NCBI GenBank assembly: GCA_028286705.1
Contig: JAQBRC010000040.1
Location: 1 to 5,799 of the forward strand
Source: Candidatus Nomurabacteria bacterium
GTDB lineage: Bacteria > Patescibacteriota > Minisyncoccia > Phycocordibacterales > UBA9973
Direction: 5' to 3'
DNA length: 5,799 nt
Each line of letters begins with the position of its first letter. Position 1 is the first letter of the stretch. The notes under the pieces are model-generated. The model ran no database searches. It was given only the letters and a program-made list of their open reading frames with translations, and had not been told where the DNA came from. This document shows positions 1-5,762 of this stretch, in pieces. A program made the translations under genes and the position numbers.

Positions 1-1
1 T

Positions 2-2227
2 TTGATAGCGTTTTCTTTTACAGTTTCAAAAGCGGCACCGTTGTATATTCCAGGCGAGACACTGGATCCGCAATGTATTCCTGGCAGTACGGATTGTAGT
101 GTGTCCTCTTCAGCTTCAGTCGTGCAAGAAAATGGCAATGATGCGTACTTTACTGGTGGTAAGTTCGGTATTGGAACTAATACGCCTCAGGCAGCATTTG
201 ATGTCGAAGGTGGAGGGACATTCTTAGCTTCCGGTACTGGGTCATTGCCAGACTTGGGTACTGGAACTCGCATGGCATGGAACCCCTCTCTTGCTGCCAT
301 TCGTGCAGGCTTCGTATCAGGAACACAATGGGATAGTGCCAACGTTGGATATGCCTCGGTTGCATTCGGGAAAAACAATATTGCCTCGGGTGAATCATCT
401 ACCTCATTCGGTGTGGGAAATACCGCTTCTGGAATTTTTTCCTCTGCCTTTGGAAATTCCACTACCGCTTCCGCTGCCTTCGCCACTGCCTTTGGTGCTA
501 GTTCTACTGCCTCTTTTCCCTTTGCTACCGCCTTTGGTGCTGGCACGACTGCTTCTGGAGCTTTTTCCACCTCCTTTGGATATTTCACTAATGCCGCCTC
601 TGCTTATTCCACGGCCTTTGGTTTCTTCAACGTAGGTGGAGGCAATCCCGGTATACAGGTCGGCACTGATCCGCTGTTTGAAGTTGGAAATGGTACTAGC
701 AACGTCGCTCGTTCCGATGCTCTCCTTATCCTTAAAAACGGCAAAACTATTTTTGGCGGCAATATCGGCATCGGGACAACTGACCCTCGCGCGGCAATTG
801 ATCTCGAGGGTGATGGAGCAATCATTGCAGCTGGCACGGATGGTGCAGGCATGACCGTCCCTAACCTCGGAGCCGGAGCACGCTTGATGTGGATACCTTC
901 TGCTGGAGCATTCCGTGCGGGAACTGTAGATTCCAACCAGTGGGACAGTGCGAACGTCGGAGTGTATTCCACGGCGTTTGGGTATAACAATGTTGCTTCA
1001 GGAGAAGGTTCTGTCGTGTTTGGAGAATTTAATACTGCATCCGGTTATAATTCAGTTGTATTCGGGGGTGGTAACATAGCTTCGAATGAGGGGGCTGCGG
1101 CCTTTGGGGGCGGTACCATTGCCTCGGGACGTCGTTCTTTTGCTGCTGGTGATTCTGGCACCACTGCTTCTGGAGATGTTTCCGCCGCCTTTGGCTTGGC
1201 AACAACAGCTTCGGGTGGTTACTCCGCCTCTTTTGGTAGCGGCACTATTGCATCGGGCGCTATTTCCACCGCCTTTGGGTTAGCTACCACTTCCTCTTCT
1301 CTCGAATCATTCTCTCTTGGACGCTTTAACGTTGACGGTGGCACTGATGCTTTAAGCTGGATCGGCACCGACCCTCTCTTTGAGATTGGTAATGGTGCTG
1401 GTATCGGAAGTCTTGCAGATGCCATCATAGTCCTCAAGAACGGCAAGACGGGCATAGGTCTCGATCCTGCATCCTATAAGCCGACATACCTATTGCAGGT
1501 TGGAAAAAGTTCTGACGCGACAGGTATCGTTGCTCGTTTCCAGAATACTTCTGGTACGTGTGACGTGAACCCGACAGCGGGTTCAGTGGTATGTTCTTCA
1601 GACATGAACCTCAAGAAGAACGTCGCGCTCCTTGCCGACGGCTCAGCGTGGAATTTTAATACTAATGTCAGCGCAAGCAATCGGTCCGTGCTAGGCAAAA
1701 TCCTCGCCCTTTCCCCGGTGTCGTACAACTGGAGCGCAGAATCAGACAGTGCGACAAAGCACCCCGGTTTCATTGCCCAAGACATTAAGCAGCTATTTCC
1801 TGACTTGGTATATGCTGATCCTTCAAGTGGTCTGTTGTCACTTAACTACACTGGTCTTATTCCCTACACCATTCAAGCAATCAAGGAAATGAATATGAAC
1901 GTTATTGATATCTCAAACCTCGATAGAGACAATACATGGAGAAATGCGCTTGTTGCATGGTTAGGAAATGCTTCTAACGGCATTACCAATATCTTTACCA
2001 AGAAGATCACCACAGACCAACTCTGTGTTGGTACAACGTGTGTGACACAACAGCAGTTCATGCAGATGGTGCAGAATAGCAATAATTCTGGCGGTGCAAC
2101 TGTTTTAAACCCTCCAGTACCTCCTGTGGATGATACCGAAACACCCGTAGTTGATGAGAGTACAGCAGTTCCTGTAGATCAGGGGACTGAAGCTACTCCG
2201 CCTATTGTTCCTGTTGGGCAAGAATAA
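2..2227 (+). CDS. Exported YadA-head-repeat protein with C-terminal S74 intramolecular chaperone domain (5' partial)
   Basis: This is probably a secreted or cell-surface fibrous protein that trimerises and then releases its own C-terminal chaperone. The frame is open to the window edge. Its first residues (LIAFSFTVSKA/AP) look like the end of a signal peptide with an A-x-A-like cleavage site, so the true start is probably just upstream and the TTG at 2 is not a convincing start. Residue numbers count from that TTG. Residues 53-252 and 253-486 are two related modules. Each opens with a 'GxGIGT..P.AA.D.EG' block, continues as 14-residue head repeats (about 119-213 and 323-446) and ends with 'GTDPLFE..NG' and 'LKNGKT'. 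Residues 533-632 match the S74 domain: SDMNLKKNV gives the Ser533/Lys538 pair expected for self-cleavage, followed by LSPVSYNW and GFIAQDIKQLFPDLV. After it come a Cys675/Cys680 segment and a Pro/Thr/Val-rich tail from about 703. The function of the mature part (adhesion or fibre) is inferred. The domain assignment is firm. Confidence 0.88.
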   Translation: MIAFSFTVSKAAPLYIPGETLDPQCIPGSTDCSVSSSASVVQENGNDAYFTGGKFGIGTNTPQAAFDVEGGGTFLASGTGSLPDLGTGTRMAWNPSLAAIRAGFVSGTQWDSANVGYASVAFGKNNIASGESSTSFGVGNTASGIFSSAFGNSTTASAAFATAFGASSTASFPFATAFGAGTTASGAFSTSFGYFTNAASAYSTAFGFFNVGGGNPGIQVGTDPLFEVGNGTSNVARSDALLILKNGKTIFGGNIGIGTTDPRAAIDLEGDGAIIAAGTDGAGMTVPNLGAGARLMWIPSAGAFRAGTVDSNQWDSANVGVYSTAFGYNNVASGEGSVVFGEFNTASGYNSVVFGGGNIASNEGAAAFGGGTIASGRRSFAAGDSGTTASGDVSAAFGLATTASGGYSASFGSGTIASGAISTAFGLATTSSSLESFSLGRFNVDGGTDALSWIGTDPLFEIGNGAGIGSLADAIIVLKNGKTGIGLDPASYKPTYLLQVGKSSDATGIVARFQNTSGTCDVNPTAGSVVCSSDMNLKKNVALLADGSAWNFNTNVSASNRSVLGKILALSPVSYNWSAESDSATKHPGFIAQDIKQLFPDLVYADPSSGLLSLNYTGLIPYTIQAIKEMNMNVIDISNLDRDNTWRNALVAWLGNASNGITNIFTKKITTDQLCVGTTCVTQQQFMQMVQNSNNSGGATVLNPPVPPVDDTETPVVDESTAVPVDQGTEATPPIVPVGQE
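356..640 (+). repeat. Head-repeat array 1: seven 14-residue (42-bp) units
   Basis: Residues 119-213 fall into a strict 14-residue period of the form S-x-A-F-G-x-x-x-T-A-S-G-x-x. Units start at residues 119, 133, 147, 161, 175, 189 and 203, and the last is shortened and ends in FNVGGG. The pattern matches the left-handed beta-roll head repeats of YadA-like trimeric adhesins, which also use SxAxGxxxxA-type units. Copies 3-5 are nearly alike at DNA level (GCCTTTGG... blocks), so copy number could change by slippage or recombination. Confidence 0.85.
968..1339 (+). repeat. Head-repeat array 2: nine head-repeat units, one with a one-residue insertion
   Basis: Residues 323-446 repeat the same 14-residue pattern. 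Units start at 323, 337, 351, 365, 379, 394, 408, 422 and 436. The fifth unit (SFAAGDSGTTASGDV) has 15 residues and lacks the usual Phe-Gly, so it probably makes a small bulge in the beta-roll. The last unit is shortened and exits through FNVDGG, as in array 1. Confidence 0.82.
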
Positions 2228-2603
2228 TCTTTTGCGCTATCTCGTTCATTTCCTCTGCGTTAGCATATGACACATGGGGCCCATGAATGCCGTCTGCTAA
2301 TGTGCGGGGGACAAGGTGGATATGAGCATGAGGAACCTCTTCGCCCACAACACGGAGCTCTACAAAATCGCAATCAAGCGATTTTTTTAGTGCAATCATA
2401 AGCTCTTTTGATTTAATAAATATTGCACTTATTACCGAATCAGGAACCTCATGTATCCATGCGTATTGCTCTTTGGGAATCAGTAGCATATGTCCTTTTG
2501 CAACAGGATTGATATCCATAAATGCTAGAAACTGCTCATCTTCATACACAATAGTCGCAGGTATTTCCTTTCGTATAATCTTTCCGAAAATAGTGTCATT
2601 CAT
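2202..2603 (-). CDS. HIT-family nucleotide hydrolase/transferase (HinT-like)
   Basis: A 133-residue protein of the histidine-triad superfamily. Members hydrolyse or transfer nucleoside phosphates, typically purine phosphoramidates or aminoacyl-adenylates, in the cytoplasm. The start TIFGKIIRKEIPA..VYEDEQFLAFMDINP is the classic HIT N-terminal block. GHMLLIPK follows at 37-44, and the catalytic triad motif HAHIHLV lies at 92-98 with His92, His94 and His96. The zinc-binding CxxC found in many bacterial HIT proteins is absent (TIFG at 4-7), as in E. coli HinT. The ATG at 2603 is chosen because the family homology begins there. A longer open frame to 2822 would run antisense into the recJ coding sequence. 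The gene ends at a TAG inside the end of the S74-protein gene (26-base convergent overlap) and diverges from recJ across 28 bp. There is no Shine-Dalgarno sequence. Family is certain; substrate is unknown. Confidence 0.93.
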   Translation of the reverse strand: MNDTIFGKIIRKEIPATIVYEDEQFLAFMDINPVAKGHMLLIPKEQYAWIHEVPDSVISAIFIKSKELMIALKKSLDCDFVELRVVGEEVPHAHIHLVPRTLADGIHGPHVSYANAEEMNEIAQKIILAQQEQ

Positions 2604-2609
2604 ACAGTC

Positions 2610-2637
2610 AGTATATGGTACAATCGCCTCTATGCAA
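2610..2637 (-). promoter_or_regulatory. Putative promoter of the HIT gene, giving a leaderless or near-leaderless mRNA
   Basis: On the minus strand TATACT (2615 to 2610) is preceded at a 16-bp spacing by TTGCAT (2637 to 2632), a partial match to the -35 consensus. Only six bases separate the -10 from the ATG at 2603, so transcription would start at or next to the start codon. The -35 lies inside the first codons of recJ. This is read by eye only. Confidence 0.45.
2616..2624 (+). promoter_or_regulatory. Putative extended -10 promoter of recJ, leaderless
   Basis: TGGTACAAT is an extended -10 (TG at 2616-2617, TACAAT at 2619-2624). Seven bases separate it from the ATG at 2632, the spacing expected if the transcript begins at the start codon. 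No good -35 is seen, which is tolerated by extended -10 promoters. No Shine-Dalgarno sequence precedes the ATG, which agrees with leaderless initiation. The element lies beside the divergent -10 of the HIT gene. Confidence 0.45.
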
Positions 2638-4287
2638 CCCTTCATGCCAACTCCGGCAGAACTCAAACAGATGCTCTTGGAACGACTCAATCTTTCTGAA
2701 GAGGCACAACGTACCTTTCTTGAGCCAATGTACAAACTTGGCGATCCGTATTTGTTTCGCGATATGGAAAAAGCAGTATCGAGAATAGTTAATGCAATAC
2801 AGAATAAGGAACACATCGGCATTTATGCCGATTATGACTGCGATGGTATTCCTGGGGCAGTTGTATTGGTTGATTTCTTTAAGGTATTGGGAATCATGGA
2901 CCATGTTCATGTGTATATTCCTGATCGACACATGCAGGGGTACGGGGTGAACAGTTTCGGTATTGATGAGCTTGAGAAACTTGGCGTTACCCTCATGATC
3001 ACCGTTGATGTGGGCATTACAGCACTCGCTGAAATCGCTGACGCCCAATCTCGTGGCATCGATGTTATCTTAACCGACCATCATACTCCTTTGGATATGT
3101 TGCCTGCAGCGTATGCAGTTGTACATCCGCTTGTTGGAGACTATCCGGAAAAAGGATTATGCGGAGCAGCAGTTGCATTTATGCTAGTGCGAGCATTTGT
3201 TGAGAAGTATGGGAAGGAATACAACATTCCTGAAGGCTGGGAAAAGTGGCTGCTTGATCTCGTTGGCTTTGCAACGCTGTCTGACATGGTGCCGCTGGTT
3301 AATGAAAACAGAGTGTTGGCTTATTTCGGGATGATGGTGATGAAGAAGACGAGAAGGGTTGGCTTGCAGGTATTATTTGCTGCCAACAGTATCAATACTG
3401 CATATCTAACGGAAAGCGACTTAACTTTCACTGTCGCTCCTCGTCTTAATGCCGCTTCACGCATGGCGTCGCCATTGCTGGCATTTGAGCTGCTATCAAC
3501 TGATGACCGTACTCGTGCAATGGAACTAGTGAAGGAGCTAACTGCAATTAACGATGAGCGAAAGACTATGGTGGCGAGAATTGTGAAGGATGCACATAGC
3601 AGATTAAATAGCAGAGAGTTGCCAGAAATTGTTGTTATTGGAGACCTTTCTTGGAGACCCGCAGTGCTCGGTCTTGTTGCGGGAAAACTTGCCGATACGT
3701 ACGGCAAGAGTTTCTTTGTGTGGGGCGAAGGAGGTGATGGAACGCTCAAGGGCTCATGCCGCATGCTATCAACACACAATGCCGCTACACTGATGCAGGG
3801 ACTTCCAGAAGGTGCATTGATACATGGAGGAGGACACAGTGCAGCAGGAGGATTCGCTGCAACCAAAGACCAGATTCATGGTCTAGAACAATTGCTTAAC
3901 GATGTGCTTAACGGTATAGAAACTGTTGCCCCAGAAGAGATCGTTGTTAACAAGCCTATTGCATTGCCGCTTTCTGTTGCGGCTGTTCGACACCTGCAAG
4001 CTATCAGGTCATTTGCTCCGTTTGGTGTGGGCAATGCAGAGCCAGTATTTCTGTTCGAGAATGTCACTGTGCAAAGCACGAAAAAATTTGGAAAGGCTAA
4101 GGAACATATTGAGTGTATCGTTTCTGATTCAACTGGTATCGCAACTGCGTTTACCTTTTTTGTAGACGATGCTGTATGTAAAAAAATCTCAACCGGAAAC
4201 GTTGTTTCTATTCTCGGCACCTTGGAGGCTGGCTGGAGAGGGGGAGTGAGAATACGGATAAAAGATATACATAATATTGACTTTTAA
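2632..4287 (+). CDS. recJ: Single-stranded-DNA-specific exonuclease RecJ
   Basis: RecJ degrades single-stranded DNA 5' to 3' in recombination, mismatch repair and repair of stalled forks, using two metal ions. The 551-residue length is normal for bacterial RecJ. Counting from the ATG at 2632, the DHH-family motifs are all present: DYDCDG at 67-72, TVDVG with Asp126, the DHH itself at 149-151 and LSDMVPL with Asp218. The RecJ signature PRLNAASRM follows at 270-278. The DHHA1 domain contains LGLVAGKLAD near 346-355 and the GGGH motif at 399-402. SFAPFGVGNAEPVF near 460-473 leads into the C-terminal OB-fold domain, which ends at 551. The frame is open further upstream to 2473, but that part is antisense to the HIT gene and lacks homology, so the ATG at 2632 is preferred; the ATG at 2644 is an alternative. 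cas1 follows after 54 bp in the same direction. A role in handling Cas1-Cas2 substrates is conceivable but unproven. Confidence 0.95.
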   Translation: MQPFMPTPAELKQMLLERLNLSEEAQRTFLEPMYKLGDPYLFRDMEKAVSRIVNAIQNKEHIGIYADYDCDGIPGAVVLVDFFKVLGIMDHVHVYIPDRHMQGYGVNSFGIDELEKLGVTLMITVDVGITALAEIADAQSRGIDVILTDHHTPLDMLPAAYAVVHPLVGDYPEKGLCGAAVAFMLVRAFVEKYGKEYNIPEGWEKWLLDLVGFATLSDMVPLVNENRVLAYFGMMVMKKTRRVGLQVLFAANSINTAYLTESDLTFTVAPRLNAASRMASPLLAFELLSTDDRTRAMELVKELTAINDERKTMVARIVKDAHSRLNSRELPEIVVIGDLSWRPAVLGLVAGKLADTYGKSFFVWGEGGDGTLKGSCRMLSTHNAATLMQGLPEGALIHGGGHSAAGGFAATKDQIHGLEQLLNDVLNGIETVAPEEIVVNKPIALPLSVAAVRHLQAIRSFAPFGVGNAEPVFLFENVTVQSTKKFGKAKEHIECIVSDSTGIATAFTFFVDDAVCKKISTGNVVSILGTLEAGWRGGVRIRIKDIHNIDF

Positions 4288-4305
4288 TTAATATTATGGT
4301 ATTAT
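4277..4305 (+). promoter_or_regulatory. Putative promoter of cas1-cas2
   Basis: TTGACT (4277-4282) and TATTAT (4300-4305) are separated by 17 bp, and TG at 4297-4298 makes the latter an extended -10. An overlapping TATAAT lies at 4303-4308. Predicted transcription start is near 4312, giving a leader of about 30 bases without a Shine-Dalgarno sequence. The -35 overlaps the last codons of recJ. Further TATAAG/TATAAA boxes at 4319-4330 could serve as a second start closer to the ATG. This suggests that cas1-cas2 can be transcribed independently of recJ. Confidence 0.5.
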
Positions 4306-4325
4306 AATATCGTTCGATTATAAGT

Positions 4326-4337
4326 ATAAAATTTTAT
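4326..4337. repeat. 12-bp perfect AT palindrome just before cas1
   Basis: ATAAAATTTTAT is perfectly self-complementary and ends four bases before the cas1 ATG. It lies downstream of the predicted transcription start, so it could be an operator or part of the 5' leader. In such AT-rich sequence chance is a real possibility. The wider 4271-4343 stretch holds further interleaved inverted repeats. Confidence 0.35.
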
Positions 4338-4341
4338 CGAT

Positions 4342-5346
4342 ATGGATTTACTTATTGATACTTATGGAACGAAAATAGGAAGTACGGGCAAGAGAATTGT
4401 CCTGTCATTTCCGCAAATAAAAGAAAAAAAAGAATACCCAGTTAGTCGTCTTGAAAAGATCGTTATTATGAGACCAGCTTCTCTTACAACCAATGCTGTC
4501 CAGCTTGCGCTTGATAACGATGTTGATATTGTGTACATGGGCGCATTTGGTAAGCCTATTGGCAGAATCTTTTCAAGTAGTCCAAAGGGAATCGTAACGC
4601 TCCGTCGTGGGCAGCTTGAAATTTCTCAGTCAGAAAAAGGATTTGAACTCGCAAAGACATTTATGAAAGGGAAATGTAGCAACCAGCTTTACTTTATTGA
4701 AAAGCTGGCGTTTTTATTTAACAAGGACTTTTCGATTGAATTGAAGCAGATGACTTCCACGTTGGCATCTTTGGGCAGTGTTCCTTTAACAAAAGAAGGT
4801 ATGCAGCAGTTGCTGGGAATGGAAGGGTATATTGCCGAGCGCTACTTTAGCTGTATGAAAAAACTCTTTCGCTTTTCAGGGAGGAAGCCCCAGGGAAGGG
4901 ATAAGTTTAACAGTGCTCTCAACTATGGATATGGCATACTTTATAATGAAATAGAACGGCTCTGTTTATATGTCGGTCTCGATCCATACCTTGGGGTGTA
5001 TCATAGTGATCGCTACGGCAAGCCTTCATTGGTACTTGATCTGGTAGAAGAGTTTCGCGTAGCGGTTGTTGATATGGCAGTTATGCCGTTGTTCATTGAG
5101 AAAAAGATGGGAAAAAGGGACCTTTTTGACACAGTAGGAAAAGGGCAGTATCAACTTTCTGCAAAGGGGAAGGCTCTGATTGTTAAAGGGGTCATGGAAC
5201 GTTTGGGCAGTAAAGTATTATGGAAGGGCAAGCAGTATACGCTCAAGCAAGCCATGGAACAGCAGATTCGTACGTTGGCTAGGTATTTTATGGGACGAGA
5301 AATGACTCATGAGTCATTTAGTATCTCTAAGTCATCTATATCATAA
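4342..5346 (+). CDS. cas1: CRISPR-associated endonuclease/integrase Cas1
   Basis: Cas1 is the metal-dependent integrase that, with Cas2, inserts new spacers at the leader end of CRISPR arrays. The 334-residue length is typical for a full-size Cas1, longer than the reduced Cas1 of some two-protein systems. The N-terminal beta domain is recognisable up to about residue 80 (LIDTYGTKIGSTGKRIVL, then VDIVYMGAFGKPIGRI). The helical catalytic domain carries the expected ligands: Glu161 in MEGYIAERYF, His221 in GLDPYLGVYHSDRYGKPS, and Asp233/Glu236 in LVLDLVEEFR. The enzyme therefore looks active. The tail WKGKQYTLKQAMEQQIRTLA near 294-313 is also typical. The ATG at 4342 matches the family start and has no Shine-Dalgarno sequence. 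The stop shares one base with the cas2 start (TAATG). No array, effector or cas4 is present here, so the subtype cannot be named. A casposon Cas1 is unlikely because a Cas2 partner is present. Confidence 0.95.
   Translation: MDLLIDTYGTKIGSTGKRIVLSFPQIKEKKEYPVSRLEKIVIMRPASLTTNAVQLALDNDVDIVYMGAFGKPIGRIFSSSPKGIVTLRRGQLEISQSEKGFELAKTFMKGKCSNQLYFIEKLAFLFNKDFSIELKQMTSTLASLGSVPLTKEGMQQLLGMEGYIAERYFSCMKKLFRFSGRKPQGRDKFNSALNYGYGILYNEIERLCLYVGLDPYLGVYHSDRYGKPSLVLDLVEEFRVAVVDMAVMPLFIEKKMGKRDLFDTVGKGQYQLSAKGKALIVKGVMERLGSKVLWKGKQYTLKQAMEQQIRTLARYFMGREMTHESFSISKSSIS
5300..5319. repeat. 20-bp perfect palindrome near the 3' end of cas1
   Basis: AAATGACTCATGAGTCATTT is perfectly self-complementary and spans cas1 codons 320-326. 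It ends 26 bases before the cas2 ATG. In RNA it could fold into an 8-bp stem with a CATG loop. It could be a protein-binding site, a translational control element for cas2, or chance; no T-tract follows, so it is not a terminator. Confidence 0.6.
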
Positions 5347-5675
5347 TGAATAATAATCCTGTTACAATATTCATATCGTGGGAAACAAGAAATTGGCGTC
5401 ATACTAAAAAGGCAATTTCTATTTGTAAGGATTTTGGATTGGAATCACTGACCAAGCAGTCATATATCGGCAAACTTTATACAAAGGAGAGGTATCAGTT
5501 AGAGGAATTATTTAATATCTTATTTCAAAAGAAAACTGACACATTTTTCATGTTTGCTCTATGCCAATCATGTTACAATATGGCTGGTACCAGCATAGGT
5601 AAATTAACAAAGGTGAATACTTTTCAGTCGTTTGAAATGGTTCAGGTAGAGCCAGTTTCATCAAAAAATCCTTAA
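5346..5675 (+). CDS. cas2: Divergent CRISPR-associated protein Cas2
   Basis: Cas2 is a small ferredoxin-fold dimer that bridges two Cas1 dimers in the spacer-integration complex. The 109 residues show the Cas2 outline: beta strand VTIFISWET (6-14), a basic turn and helix RNWRHTKKAISICKDFGLESL, the block KQSYIGKLYTKERYQLEELFN where family members have 'QxSVFxGxLxxxxxxxL', and DTFFMFALCQSC at 65-76, matching the conserved 'DSxxxYxLCxSC'. The usual first-strand Asp (YDI/YDV) is replaced by Trp12-Glu13-Thr14, so any nuclease activity reported for some Cas2 proteins may be altered; the structural role need not be. The ATG overlaps the cas1 stop by one base and has no Shine-Dalgarno sequence, which points to translation coupled to cas1. 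The gene looks more AT-rich than recJ. Identity rests on these motifs and on adjacency to cas1. Confidence 0.85.
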   Translation: MNNNPVTIFISWETRNWRHTKKAISICKDFGLESLTKQSYIGKLYTKERYQLEELFNILFQKKTDTFFMFALCQSCYNMAGTSIGKLTKVNTFQSFEMVQVEPVSSKNP

Positions 5676-5686
5676 TTTATTGGCTC

Positions 5687-5721
5687 TTGCACAATAGTGT
5701 CGTACAAGGGAGATTGTGCAA
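5687..5721. repeat. 35-bp palindromic element between cas2 and rnhA
   Basis: TTGCACAAT (5687-5695) and ATTGTGCAA (5713-5721) are perfect 9-bp inverted repeats around a 17-base centre. It starts 11 bases after the cas2 stop. A weak terminator for cas1-cas2 is possible, but the stem is AT-rich and is followed by only four T after AC. An operator for rnhA or cas expression, or a relic CRISPR-like repeat (its size is in the normal repeat range), are alternatives. Only one copy is present in the window. Confidence 0.5.
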
Positions 5722-5747
5722 ACTTTTAAAAAACTTTAAAACAGATT

Positions 5748-5756
5748 TGCTATAAT
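5748..5756 (+). promoter_or_regulatory. Extended -10 promoter of rnhA, leaderless
   Basis: TGCTATAAT is a perfect extended -10 (TG at 5748-5749, TATAAT at 5751-5756). Six bases separate it from the ATG at 5763, so the mRNA would begin at the start codon, and no Shine-Dalgarno sequence is present. The -35 region is only an A/T-rich stretch (5723-5740), as is common with extended -10 promoters. Confidence 0.6.
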
Positions 5757-5762
5757 AGGTTT

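Larger units (their letters stand above)
158..1459 (+). repeat. Tandem duplication of a ~200-230 residue module (158-757 and 758-1459)
   Basis: Two adjacent segments of the S74-protein gene encode the same order of blocks: a GIGT..P start, a MxWxPS..A.RAG block, QWDSANVG (residues 109-116 and 313-320), a run of 14-residue repeats, a short FNVxGG exit, GTDPLFE (221-227 and 455-461) and LKNGKT (244-249 and 478-483). Similarity remains visible in DNA around QWDSANVG, with mostly third-position differences, so the duplication is not recent and has been kept under selection for protein sequence. The second copy is longer, with nine head repeats instead of seven. Confidence 0.85.

Noticed and set aside
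187..588. Long minus-strand open frames with Pro/Ala/Val/Lys repeats opposite the S74 gene (also 604-990 and 1219-1455)
   Set aside because: They are antisense reflections of the 42-bp head repeats; their regular composition follows from the sense repeats and they have no start signals or recognisable domains.
356..1339. Possible CRISPR array in the 42-bp repeats
   Set aside because: The repeats are in frame, contiguous without unique spacers, and encode the YadA-like 14-residue unit.
2273..2285. CATGGGGCCCATG near the end of the HIT gene as a terminator
   Set aside because: It is a short odd-centred palindrome with no T-tract on either side, and it lies in HIT codons for the segment around HGPH.
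2473..2631. 53-codon upstream extension of recJ starting at 2473
   Set aside because: It is antisense to the well-supported HIT gene, has no RecJ-like sequence, and the recJ homology and promoter both fit the ATG at 2632.
2604..2822. N-terminal extension of the HIT protein to 2822 on the minus strand
   Set aside because: It would overlap the recJ coding start, and HIT homology begins at the Met encoded at 2603.
3321..3866. 181-codon minus-strand frame within recJ
   Set aside because: It has Ser/Pro-rich low-information sequence antisense to conserved recJ motifs; no family is recognisable.
5676..5762. A CRISPR array start after cas2
   Set aside because: Only one palindromic unit is present and rnhA begins within 42 bases of it, so no repeat-spacer periodicity exists here.
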